Positions 18,941-27,176 of a stretch of 64,000 bases of DNA are shown here, piece by piece (position 1 is the stretch's first letter; each line of letters opens with the position of its first letter). Source of the DNA: Clostridium pasteurianum BC1. Lineage in GTDB: Bacteria; Bacillota; Clostridia; Clostridiales; Clostridiaceae. The stretch covers positions 2,852,001 to 2,916,000 of the forward strand of contig NC_021182.1 of the NCBI RefSeq assembly GCF_000389635.1. The letters run 5' to 3'. The notes below the pieces were generated by a model, which saw nothing but the letters and a program-made list of their open reading frames with translations, did not search any database and had not been told where the DNA came from. Made by a program: the position numbers and the translations under genes.

Positions 18941-19873
18941 TTAAATTTTTTCACCTATTCGAAGTTTGGCACTTCTACTTCTTGGATTTATCTCCAATTC
19001 ATTCTCACTAGCTTCTCTTGGCTTTCTCGTTATAATATTTATTTTTGGTTTTTTACCACAAACACATATAGGAAAATCCTTTGGACATTCACAAGGATTC
19101 TGGAGCTTCTTAAATTTTGTCTTTACTATTCTGTCTTCTAAAGAATGAAATGTAATTATTGCTATTCTTCCACCACTCCTTAGTTTGTTAACTCCATCCT
19201 CTATGGCTTTATCAAGTATTTCTAACTCTCTATTGACTTCAATACGTATTGCTTGAAAGGTTCTCTTTGCAGGGTGAGGACCTTCTCTTCTAAATTTAGC
19301 TGGAATAGCTGACTTAATAATATCTACCAGCTGAAAAGTTGTTTTTATAGGCTCCTCTTTTCTTCTTTCCATAATAAAAGCTGCTATCCTCTTTGCAAAT
19401 TTTTCTTCCCCATAGTCTTTAATTAAACTGTATAACTCATCTTCTGAATAGTTGTTTACTATTTCATAGGCGGATAAACTATTTTGTCTATTCATCCTCA
19501 TATCTAAGGGAGCATCGTTCATATAACTAAAGCCCCTTTCTGCTTCATCAAGTTGATAGCTGGACACTCCTAAATCCATTAGTATACCATCTACCTTCTC
19601 AATCTGTAATTCATCTAGAATCTTTTCTATATTGTAAAAATTATTGTGAACATAAGTCACATTATTATAATCACTTAATTTATCTGAAGCTGCTTTAATT
19701 GCCTCTGCATCCTGATCTATTCCAATTAGCCTTCCTTTATTAGAAAGCCTTTTAATTATTTCACTGGAATGCCCTGCGCCTCCTAATGTACAATCTACGT
19801 AAACACCATCTTCCTTTATATTTAAACCCTCTATACATTCATCTAGTAAAACTGGTATATGTTTAAAATTCAT
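18941..19873 (-). CDS. rsmH: RsmH, 16S rRNA m4C1402 methyltransferase
   Basis: 310 residues. SAM-binding motif [15 protein letters not shown], then [22 protein letters not shown] and the [15 protein letters not shown] segment are diagnostic. The C-terminal [20 protein letters not shown] is also typical. It methylates N4 of C1402 in the ribosomal decoding centre. AAGGAG precedes the ATG. It lies just after mraZ, as in almost all dcw clusters. Confidence 0.97.
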   Translation of the reverse strand: MNFKHIPVLLDECIEGLNIKEDGVYVDCTLGGAGHSSEIIKRLSNKGRLIGIDQDAEAIKAASDKLSDYNNVTYVHNNFYNIEKILDELQIEKVDGILMDLGVSSYQLDEAERGFSYMNDAPLDMRMNRQNSLSAYEIVNNYSEDELYSLIKDYGEEKFAKRIAAFIMERRKEEPIKTTFQLVDIIKSAIPAKFRREGPHPAKRTFQAIRIEVNRELEILDKAIEDGVNKLRSGGRIAIITFHSLEDRIVKTKFKKLQNPCECPKDFPICVCGKKPKINIITRKPREASENELEINPRSRSAKLRIGEKI

Positions 19874-19907
19874 GTTATATCTCCTTGTCTCTAAAGCATA
19901 CTAAACA

Positions 19908-20336
19908 TCAAATCAAAAGTTCACTCATCTGCTCTGCAATGCCATCCATATCTATATCAGATTCATTGTATTCCTTCCATTTTTCTTTACTCCAAATTTC
20001 AATTCTTGTAGAAACACCTATGCTTACTATTTCCTTATTAATAGAAGCATATTCTAATAAATTCTGAGGTACAAGCGATCTACCCTGCTTATCTACAGTT
20101 ACTTCATTAGCTCCTGAAAAGAAAAATCTTACAAATGCTCTAGCATTGCGATTTGTAAGTGGTAATTTTTTTAGTTTACTTTCTAATAGCTTCCATTCTT
20201 CCATAGTATAAGCATAAAGACATCCATCTAAGCCTTTCGTTAAAATAAAAGCATCCCCTAGTTCTTCCCTAAATTTTGAGGGAATTATAATTCTATTTTT
20301 ACTATCAATGGCATGCTGATATTCCCCTATGAACAT
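19908..20336 (-). CDS. mraZ: MraZ, DNA-binding regulator of the dcw cluster
   Basis: 142 residues with two SpoVT-AbrB-like repeats. Motifs are [19 protein letters not shown] at the start and [11 protein letters not shown] in the second half. MraZ forms ring oligomers and binds direct repeats in its own promoter. Three such repeats are visible upstream at 20361-20390. The ribosome site is AGAGAGGTG. Confidence 0.96.
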   Translation of the reverse strand: MFIGEYQHAIDSKNRIIIPSKFREELGDAFILTKGLDGCLYAYTMEEWKLLESKLKKLPLTNRNARAFVRFFFSGANEVTVDKQGRSLVPQNLLEYASINKEIVSIGVSTRIEIWSKEKWKEYNESDIDMDGIAEQMSELLI

Positions 20337-20360
20337 CTTTTACACCTCTCTGCTATTTTA

Positions 20361-20390
20361 CTCCACTTTGAACCACTTTAAACCACTTTA
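20361..20390 (-). promoter_or_regulatory. MraZ operator: three AAAGTGG repeats, 10-base period
   Basis: On the minus strand AAAGTGG occurs three times at exact ten-base spacing, 25-50 bases upstream of the mraZ start. Known MraZ boxes are three or four direct TGGG/GTGG-type repeats spaced so that they face one side of the helix. Position and period fit well. Confidence 0.8.
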
Positions 20391-20500
20391 CTCTACTATT
20401 CTATAATCGTAGGGCAAAATCCTTCCTTAATGAAAATATTTTTTATTTTTTTATTTAATTTACCCATATTATTAATTAGAGTTAATCATATATTAATAAA

Positions 20501-20529
20501 TTGAAATGTATGGTATTGTAGAGTATAAT
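20501..20529 (+). promoter_or_regulatory. Sigma-A promoter for ychF
   Basis: TTGAAA, a 17-base spacer and a perfect TATAAT, 40 bases upstream of the ychF start. It diverges from the mraZ control region. Confidence 0.85.
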
Positions 20530-20569
20530 TATTAAGAATTATATAAACATGAGAAAGGAATGTACACAA

Positions 20570-21667
20570 ATGAGATTAGGAATTGTTGGATTACCAAACG
20601 TTGGGAAAAGCACTTTATTTAATGCTATTACTAAAGCAGGTGCTGAATCAGCTAATTACCCATTCTGTACAATAGAACCAAATGTAGGTGTAGTTGATGT
20701 TCCCGACAAAAGGCTTGATATGCTCGAAAAGATGTATAACTCAAAGCGTAAGGTCCACGCCAGCATTGAGTTTTATGATATAGCAGGTTTAGTAAAGGGT
20801 GCCAGTAAGGGAGAAGGTCTTGGAAATAAATTTTTATCACATATAAGAGAATCGGCAGCCATAGTTCATGTGGTAAGATGTTTTGAAGATGAAAATATTG
20901 TCCACGTAGAAGGTTCCGTAGATCCTATGCGTGATATTGAAACCATTAGCCTTGAACTTGTATTTTCTGATATAGAAGTACTAGAAAGAAGAATGGAAAA
21001 ATCAATAAAATTGGCACGTTCCGGAGATAAAACAGCTAAAGCAGAAATGGAAATTATGGAGAAAATAAAAAATCATCTGGAGGCAGGAAAACCAGTTAGA
21101 ACTTTGGAGTTTACAGAAGATGAGCAACTATTTGTTAAAGAATTATTTTTACTTACATCAAAGCCAGTTTTATATGCTGCAAATATTTCAGAAGATGATT
21201 TACTATCAGGAAACTCTGAAAATGAATTTGTTAAAAAAGTTAAAGAATTAGCCGCTTCAGAAAAATCAGAGGTTGTTACTGTATGTGCCAGCCTTGAAGA
21301 ACAACTCTCCACTTTAAGTGAGGAAGAAGAAAAAGAAATGCTTGAGGAATACGGTTTGGAGGAATCTGGTCTAGATAAATTAATCCACTCCAGCTATAAG
21401 CTTCTTGGATTAATGAGTTTTTTAACTGCTGGTGCTGATGAAGTAAGAGCGTGGACAATAGTAAAAGGTACTAAGGCTCCTAAAGCTGCTGGTAAAATAC
21501 ATACAGATATAGAAAGAGGTTTTATAAGAGCGGAAATTGTATCCTATGAAGATTTGATTAATTGTGGTTCGGAAGCAGCTGCAAAGGAAAAAGGGAAATT
21601 TAGATTAGAGGGAAAAGATTACATTATGCAAGATGGAGATGTAGTAAACTTTAGATTTAATGTATAA
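20570..21667 (+). CDS. ychF: YchF/OLA1-family redox-regulated ATPase
   Basis: 365 residues. The G-domain begins at once: MRLGIVGLPNVGKSTLFNAI, then DIAGLVKGASKGEGLGNKFL. A central coiled coil and a C-terminal TGS domain (TIVKGTKAPKAAGKIHTDIE) follow. Despite the Obg-type fold, family members prefer ATP; they bind ribosomes and influence stress responses. The start at 20570 matches the family N-terminus and has AGAAAGGA upstream; an ATG 21 bases earlier is rejected. A clear sigma-A promoter precedes it. Confidence 0.95.
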   Translation: MRLGIVGLPNVGKSTLFNAITKAGAESANYPFCTIEPNVGVVDVPDKRLDMLEKMYNSKRKVHASIEFYDIAGLVKGASKGEGLGNKFLSHIRESAAIVHVVRCFEDENIVHVEGSVDPMRDIETISLELVFSDIEVLERRMEKSIKLARSGDKTAKAEMEIMEKIKNHLEAGKPVRTLEFTEDEQLFVKELFLLTSKPVLYAANISEDDLLSGNSENEFVKKVKELAASEKSEVVTVCASLEEQLSTLSEEEEKEMLEEYGLEESGLDKLIHSSYKLLGLMSFLTAGADEVRAWTIVKGTKAPKAAGKIHTDIERGFIRAEIVSYEDLINCGSEAAAKEKGKFRLEGKDYIMQDGDVVNFRFNV

Positions 21668-21733
21668 TCTGTGCATAATTCTATTTAAGCTATATAATTT
21701 GCATTAACAAGTTGCTAATTGAATTTTAAATAA

Positions 21734-21888
21734 GGCATCTGAAAATAAATAGTAGTCAAAGATGCGACGTATATTTTCAATCATACAAGGAAACATGTTC
21801 TGATGATAGCATACTATCTGAAGGTTCTGTTGACACAGTAGGATACAAAATAGACTAACATACTGACTAGTTATTTATTTAAGATGCC
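21734..21888 (+). repeat. Full-length structured repeat, copy B
   Basis: Begins GGCATCTGAAAATAAATAG and ends TTATTTATTTAAGATGCC. Shared blocks include GTCAAAGATGCGACGTATAT, the central hairpin GATAG(CATA)CTATC and GGTTCTGTTGACACAG. It lies about 65 bases downstream of ychF in the same direction. Confidence 0.93.
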
Positions 21889-21903
21889 TAAGTCTTTAAT
21901 TAT

Positions 21904-21938
21904 ATTATTTATCAAAAATTTTATTTTTGATAAATAAT
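21904..21938 (+). terminator. Strong hairpin downstream of repeat B
   Basis: Sixteen-base arms ATTATTTATCAAAAAT and ATTTTTGATAAATAAT around a three-base loop, followed by TTATTT. It probably ends the ychF transcript, which would then include repeat B. Confidence 0.65.
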
Positions 21939-22066
21939 TTATTTAGAGGCTTATTTTAATTTTTCTGTATATATCAGCATAATTTCAATTTTCTAAAATT
22001 ATTGTATTAAAAGTATAATATCTGGCAATATATATAAATAGTTAGTCAATTTATAGGAGTGATAAT

Positions 22067-22198
22067 ATGAAATATTTATTGATATCAGTACTTACATTTT
22101 TTATACTAACTATTTTATCATTGTGCAAAGCTTCAGGTGATGCAGATAAAAGAATAGAAACTATGCTGCAAGAAAGAAGTCAGAAAGAGAAAAACTAG
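22067..22198 (+). CDS. Small membrane/secreted peptide, 43 residues, unknown
   Basis: ATG with TAGGAGTGATAAT upstream. The product begins MKYLLISVLTFFILTILSLC, a membrane segment or lipoprotein-like signal ending at a cysteine, then a charged tail rich in Lys, Glu and Arg. No family is recognised. It starts a small two-gene unit. The good ribosome site and plausible topology support a real gene. Confidence 0.55.
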   Translation: MKYLLISVLTFFILTILSLCKASGDADKRIETMLQERSQKEKN

Positions 22199-22231
22199 AA
22201 ATTTAAAATATTTACAAAAGGTGTGATAGTT

Positions 22232-22399
22232 ATGAACATAGGAAGTATTGTTAGATTAAATGACAATAATGAATGGAACGGATTATATGGAGTAGTTAAA
22301 TACATGCATAAAGATGTGGCTTATATATTTTGTATACAAAATCCCTGTTATCTTTACGTTGCAACACAAAAAAATGATATCTGCATAATAAATGAATGA
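22232..22399 (+). CDS. Small protein, 55 residues, unknown
   Basis: ATG with AAAGGTG upstream, 33 bases after the previous small gene and followed by a terminator. The sequence MNIGSIVRLNDNNEWNGLYG with a following GVVKYMHKDVAYIF segment looks like a small beta-barrel, SH3-like fold. Two cysteines lie in the second half. No name can be given from sequence alone. Confidence 0.55.
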   Translation: MNIGSIVRLNDNNEWNGLYGVVKYMHKDVAYIFCIQNPCYLYVATQKNDICIINE

Positions 22400-22432
22400 T
22401 AGCCCATTAATTTAATCTCTATAACTCCAAAT

Positions 22433-22489
22433 ATAAAAAAAGAGCCCTTTCTAATGCCCTAATGGATTTTAGTTAAAGCTCTTTTTTTA
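22433..22489 (+). terminator. Terminator after the small-gene pair
   Basis: Arms AAAAAAAGAGC and GCTCTTTTTTT enclose a long loop and are followed by T-rich sequence. It could also serve the converging phosphatase gene. Confidence 0.65.
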
Positions 22490-22528
22490 TCGCTATTGAT
22501 CTTTGACTTATTATTTATTCTTATATAT

Positions 22529-23434
22529 TTAATTAGGATTATTTTTTATCCACTGTGACCATGTAGTAGTATAATTATCATTATTTGCTTTGCAGTATTC
22601 ATAAAAACTTTTTAAAAATTTTGCTCTTTTACCCCTAATATTTTCTATAGTAGTATTTTTTAATAAGTTTTCTCCACCTAATAAAAATTGCCTTTTTATT
22701 ATATCCTCAAAGGAGACATTTTTTGCATTTTTCATCATGTCATACATAGCCATAAAGGTAGTAGTTCTACCCTTTCCTGCCCTACAATGAAAATGGAGCC
22801 AACTGGATTCAGGGAGAGTTTTAACAAAATTCATAAAATTATCTGCCGCTTCCGTAGAAGGAGCCTCCTTATCTGTTACAGGTATTCTCACATAATTAAT
22901 ACCATGTCTTTTAACTAAACTTTCTTCATTTTCTACATTTTTAACAGCTAAAGTTTTATTTTTAATATCAACAGTCTTTTGTTCCGAAAGCTTTTTTAAT
23001 CTTTCATTTTCATCTGCTAAAACTTCAGTCTTATTTAATCCTTTATTGGCCTTATTGTGATCATCAGTCCAACTTATTGCATTTCCATCTAAAAATCCAT
23101 GAGATTCTTCTCTTAAATCTACAACGGTTATTGGTATTTTTTCTCCAATACTTTCCTTTGCAATATCTAATCCCTTTTCAGAAAATTGGGCACTTCCAGA
23201 TATATTTAGATTATTTAATCCCTCTAGATTAACAGATTTATCAATATCTTTTATTTTGTCGCTATCTGTTGTTTTTCTAAAATTTTTAGGCAATGTAGCG
23301 GTATTGTTAGCATTTATAGTTAGCCTCAATTCATTAGGTGCAAATGCCATTACATTAATATTTTGAAAAACATAACCTAAAGTAAAAATAAATATAAAAA
23401 AAGTAAACCACGATAATTTTATTCTTTTCTTCAT
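22529..23434 (-). CDS. Secreted phytase-like cysteine (PTP-type) phosphatase
   Basis: 301 residues. An N-terminal hydrophobic segment (about 6-30) acts as signal or anchor. The PTP loop HFHCRAGKGRTTTFM gives the catalytic Cys and the phosphate-binding Arg of the CX5R motif. ISWTDDHNKANKG before it resembles the acid-loop region of bacterial cysteine phytases such as Selenomonas PhyA. Such enzymes dephosphorylate inositol hexakisphosphate; protein phosphatase activity is possible. The ATG at 23434 with AGAGGG seven bases upstream is preferred over a TTG two codons earlier. It stands alone. Confidence 0.85.
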   Translation of the reverse strand: MKKRIKLSWFTFFIFIFTLGYVFQNINVMAFAPNELRLTINANNTATLPKNFRKTTDSDKIKDIDKSVNLEGLNNLNISGSAQFSEKGLDIAKESIGEKIPITVVDLREESHGFLDGNAISWTDDHNKANKGLNKTEVLADENERLKKLSEQKTVDIKNKTLAVKNVENEESLVKRHGINYVRIPVTDKEAPSTEAADNFMNFVKTLPESSWLHFHCRAGKGRTTTFMAMYDMMKNAKNVSFEDIIKRQFLLGGENLLKNTTIENIRGKRAKFLKSFYEYCKANNDNYTTTWSQWIKNNPN

Positions 23435-23496
23435 ATGCAATCCCTCTGCTCATAGTAAATTTTTATTTACAACTATTATGAGCATTTTACAGTTCT

Positions 23497-25797
23497 CTAT
23501 ACATCATTTCCTATTTTATATTTATCTATCTCCTCTTTTGCAAATTTTATAATTTTATATGAATTTAAGGAATCATTTCCCATCATTACATCCATAGCAT
23601 CATTTATGCCTTCCATAGTATAAATGTGAAATTTATTATTTTTTATTGCCTCTTCCACTTCATCTTTAAGAATTATACTATCAGCATTACGGGCAGGTAT
23701 TAAAATCCCCTTATCTTCAATAGTATCAATTATTTTACAAACATTAAAAAAGCCTTCAATTTTTTCATTAACCCCACCTATTGGCTGTATCTCACCAAAT
23801 TGATTTATAGAGCCAGTAACTGCTATATTTTGCTTTATTGGTATTTTGCTGAGAGAAGAAACCATACACAGTGCTTCTGCTACAGAGGCACTATCCCCTT
23901 CTATTTTTCCATAAAGTTGTTCAAAACATAGATGAAAATCCACAGTTAGCTTTCTGTAATCTCCCAAAATATTATTTATCCATCCCTTTAGTATGTTAAT
24001 GGATTTTGAGTGAATACTTCCGCTTAAATTACTATCCTTTTGAATATCAATAATATTTCCATCACCCTTGTAACAGGTACAGGTTATTCTATTGGGCTTA
24101 CCAAAACTTATATATCCAGTATCAATCACAGATAACCCATTTATTTGGCCAATTTTTCTATCTCTCACGTCCATTAATATTTTATTTTCTCTATACATTT
24201 CTAAAAATTCATCTTCAACTATGCTATAGCTGCTAATAGCCTTCAATATATCTTCTTCCGTAATTTCATTTCTTTTATTTTTTTCTGCATTGTTGTTAGA
24301 CAGCATTAATATTTTATCTATCTCCACCTCATCAATAAATAATTTATTTCTATTTTCAGCCTTTCTAGATAGAAGCTTTGCCAATTTATTAAGTGCAGAA
24401 GGAGCTATAGAATTAATGTTATTATTCTCCAGATATTTTTCTATATAACTGTAAAAAATGGCCTTATTCTTATTGTTTATTTTTATATCTGGTTTAAATT
24501 CTGCTCTAATTTTAAATATATTTTTAAAATCACTGTCATAATTATATAACATGTGATAGGTATTATAATCTCCAATTACAATGATTTTTTCTCTAATATT
24601 CACTGGTTCTGGATTTAAACCATTTAATGATATGAGCTCTAAATAACCTCTATTATAGTCAAAGGTAACTTTTTCATTCAATAATACCTTTTTTAAATAA
24701 TAATAGGCTGAAGGATTATTTACTAGATTATCCATTCTAACTATTAAACATCCCTCATTAGCCTTCAAAATTGAACCTGCATTTATAAGACTAACATCTG
24801 TAATATAATTTCCATTATGATTTTCATATTCAATAGTACCTACAAGATTATTTACGGTAGGATCTTCTTCATAAATCACCGGTGCAGTGCTATTTTTACT
24901 ATTATCCACAATAACATTTACATAATATTTAGATATTGTATTTATAATATTTTCTTCATCTTCATCATAATTTATACTATAGTTATCTATTACATTCTTC
25001 TCTATATCTTCAAATATACTTTCTATATATACATATACTTCTTTATTGTCCTTAAATCTTTCAGCATATTCTTCTTTTTTGCTCTTTAATTTAATTTCAA
25101 AATAATCTCTAAATATACTTTTTATTTTTTCGATTTCTACATCTTCAATAATTTTAAGCTCATCTAATATATTTTTAGATTCAACTCTAAGCTTTTTTAT
25201 TTTAGTTAATATATTATCTTTTTCTAAGGCACTAAGCCCGTCATAGTCACTTTCTGTCATAAGTTCATTTTCTTTCTTTGGTATAAAGCTAAAACCTTCA
25301 TTAGTAGTTTTAATTTCAAAGCCCTCATTATGACTAGTTTCAATCAGATTATCTATGAGTTCATTTTTCTTTTTCTGAATACTGTCTATTATTACCTCTT
25401 TTTCTTTATCATTACTACTATTATTATAAAAATTATATATAAAATCTGTATACAATTTCTTGATTTCCTCAACAGTTTCCTTAAGAAAATTTCCCTTTCC
25501 ATGGTCAATAATAATAGCTTTAGGTGCTTTTTCATCCTTACTAACCACATAACAAATATCCTTAGGATTAATTTTGTTTACATATAGTTTTTTTATATAT
25601 TGTATAATATCCTCTAATTTCTCTTTTGTAAAATCATCAACAATATAAATATTATATCCAGATTTATCAATATCAATTACCTGAGTTAACTTGCTATATA
25701 TATCTTCATATTGAGGCATGATACTATTATTAAACTCATCACTATTGACTATATCTATATTATATATTATCTCTCCAGGAGTTAATTCTCTCTTCAT
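23497..25797 (-). CDS. Lon-family protease of the AAA_32 type with degenerate Walker A
   Basis: 766 residues in the LonB/C-like architecture (COG1067). The C-terminal Lon protease domain is intact: catalytic Ser636 in GDSASVAEA and Lys679 in GGVNEKIEG, 43 residues apart. A Walker B-like region appears as GCLIVRMDNLVNNPSAYYYL. In the N-terminal part, where relatives have GYNIF followed by GxTGTGKT, this protein reads GYNIYIVDDFTKEKLEDI (residues 47-64), with no glycine-rich loop. ATP-driven unfolding is therefore doubtful. No operon partner is evident; the phosphatase lies 60 bases downstream. Confidence 0.85.
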   Translation of the reverse strand: MKRELTPGEIIYNIDIVNSDEFNNSIMPQYEDIYSKLTQVIDIDKSGYNIYIVDDFTKEKLEDIIQYIKKLYVNKINPKDICYVVSKDEKAPKAIIIDHGKGNFLKETVEEIKKLYTDFIYNFYNNSSNDKEKEVIIDSIQKKKNELIDNLIETSHNEGFEIKTTNEGFSFIPKKENELMTESDYDGLSALEKDNILTKIKKLRVESKNILDELKIIEDVEIEKIKSIFRDYFEIKLKSKKEEYAERFKDNKEVYVYIESIFEDIEKNVIDNYSINYDEDEENIINTISKYYVNVIVDNSKNSTAPVIYEEDPTVNNLVGTIEYENHNGNYITDVSLINAGSILKANEGCLIVRMDNLVNNPSAYYYLKKVLLNEKVTFDYNRGYLELISLNGLNPEPVNIREKIIVIGDYNTYHMLYNYDSDFKNIFKIRAEFKPDIKINNKNKAIFYSYIEKYLENNNINSIAPSALNKLAKLLSRKAENRNKLFIDEVEIDKILMLSNNNAEKNKRNEITEEDILKAISSYSIVEDEFLEMYRENKILMDVRDRKIGQINGLSVIDTGYISFGKPNRITCTCYKGDGNIIDIQKDSNLSGSIHSKSINILKGWINNILGDYRKLTVDFHLCFEQLYGKIEGDSASVAEALCMVSSLSKIPIKQNIAVTGSINQFGEIQPIGGVNEKIEGFFNVCKIIDTIEDKGILIPARNADSIILKDEVEEAIKNNKFHIYTMEGINDAMDVMMGNDSLNSYKIIKFAKEEIDKYKIGNDV

Positions 25798-26045
25798 ACT
25801 ACTCCCCTTTCATTATTTATAAACAAATCTTCAACTGTTTAATAATTAATTTTTAAAATATAATTTTCAATTTAACTGAAATTTTACTCATTTTAAATTT
25901 TAAGATTTTTTATTTAGTGTCCTTTACAAAAATTATACTAATACACTTCTTCCAATAAAATAGGTTTATCAGCTACCTGTTGCTTACAAATTCCATACTA
26001 TATTAATATTCTTCTTATTAATATTTAGGAACATTTTTATCAAAA

Positions 26046-26092
26046 AATTAAAAAACCCAGTGGCATAATTATACTCCTGGGTTTTTTTAATT
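26046..26092 (-). terminator. Terminator of the ATP-grasp operon
   Basis: Arms AATTAAAAAACCCAG and CCTGGGTTTTTTTAATT enclose a 15-base loop. It lies after the last gene of the operon and about 250 bases before the Lon-like gene. Confidence 0.85.
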
Positions 26093-26117
26093 AAAATTGT
26101 AATATAATTACATTTAT

Positions 26118-26228
26118 GTAACTAATCACATCCCTGGAATGTAATTAGTTACAATTCATATGAACACTAATATTTACACCACGAGTGTAAATATTTTCAT
26201 CTCATTTCAACACTCCACCACTGTGGTG
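26118..26228. other. Three tandem hairpins after the ATP-grasp operon
   Basis: Hairpins at 26118-26152 (GTAACTAAT with ATTAGTTAC), 26169-26195 (AATATTTACAC with GTGTAAATATT) and 26216-26228 (CACCAC-T-GTGGTG). The last starts right after the stop codon. They precede the terminator at 26046-26092 on the minus-strand transcript. The role could be mRNA 3'-end stability, inferred. Confidence 0.55.
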
Positions 26229-27176
26229 CTATATCTCTCCTGGAATTATCTTATATACATATGTACTTTCATAGATAAAAGGATTATCGTGAACAAAGAA
26301 AACCAATCCATTTACAGGTGCAAAAAATTCTTCCTTAACTGACCCATCATAGGGATCAAGAACTCTACCTAGTAATTCACCATAAATTACATGATGTCCA
26401 GCTCTCTTTACCCTCTGTAAAATTCCAGCTTTTGTTGAAATCACAGAGGAAACATCTTTAGAAGTAATCACTTGAGAAACAAAACCCTCTTCTATATAGC
26501 AATTACATATACCCATTTTCGTTAAAAATCGAATTACAGAACGAATTGCCATTTCTGCAGCAGGCTCATCAATTTCTGTAGTTTTACCTGCATAGAGTGA
26601 AAAAGCCGAAGTATTCCACAATTGCCAGTTATAATTTAAAGTTGTAGTGTCATAGGGCCTACTTTCACGGATATACACATAAGGCAGCCCAAATTCACGG
26701 CCAAGCTCTGGCCTTTCATAACCTGTATGCATCATTCTAATATGTGGCACAAATTCACCAGGCATATAATAACTTGGAAATTGTATGCCATAGGTATAGT
26801 TTTTAACATTATCAAATACATTATAGGCAATTCTTTGTGTAGTTTCCCCTAAACCATATCCTGGGAACATCCTGTTAATATCTGTGTTGTCTAAAGACCA
26901 AAATCTTTTATTAGTGTTCATGGAATAATTATTTACAGTTGGAATTATTAGTATCTGTTTGTTTGGAACTATCTTTCCACACCTTTCCAACTTTTTTAGA
27001 ACCGCCACAAGTTGAGAACATACATATATTTGTTGTGCTTCATTTCCACGGGTAGCACCTACAATGGCACAAGCCTTTTCTGATGTGTTATTTTCATAAT
27101 CTCCAAATTTAAATGCTGAAATTCTCATAGTATCCCTATAAGGAGATTCCAATTTAAATATTATTTCCCTTTTCAT
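26229..27176 (-). CDS. Aspartoacylase/succinylglutamate desuccinylase-like protein lacking zinc ligands
   Basis: 315 residues, a paralogue of the upstream gene (27154-28146). Shared landmarks are DNTDINRMFPG against FDLDMNRIFPG and a C-terminal biotinyl/lipoyl-like beta segment (GELLGRVLDPYDGSVKEEF). The zinc motif HGDE of the family is here RGNE (Arg43, Glu46), and the second ligand His is replaced by Gln132 in GIQFPS. The classic hydrolase chemistry is unlikely unless other residues bind metal. The ATG at 27176 uses GGAGAGGAG inside the end of the upstream gene, so translation is coupled. It is the last gene of the five-gene operon. Confidence 0.8.
   Translation of the reverse strand: MKREIIFKLESPYRDTMRISAFKFGDYENNTSEKACAIVGATRGNEAQQIYVCSQLVAVLKKLERCGKIVPNKQILIIPTVNNYSMNTNKRFWSLDNTDINRMFPGYGLGETTQRIAYNVFDNVKNYTYGIQFPSYYMPGEFVPHIRMMHTGYERPELGREFGLPYVYIRESRPYDTTTLNYNWQLWNTSAFSLYAGKTTEIDEPAAEMAIRSVIRFLTKMGICNCYIEEGFVSQVITSKDVSSVISTKAGILQRVKRAGHHVIYGELLGRVLDPYDGSVKEEFFAPVNGLVFFVHDNPFIYESTYVYKIIPGEI

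Noticed and set aside
24817-25587. Long plus-strand open frames opposite the Lon-like gene
   Set aside because: They are Ile/Phe/Tyr-rich shadows of an AT-rich coding strand, with no ribosome sites and full overlap with a well-supported gene.
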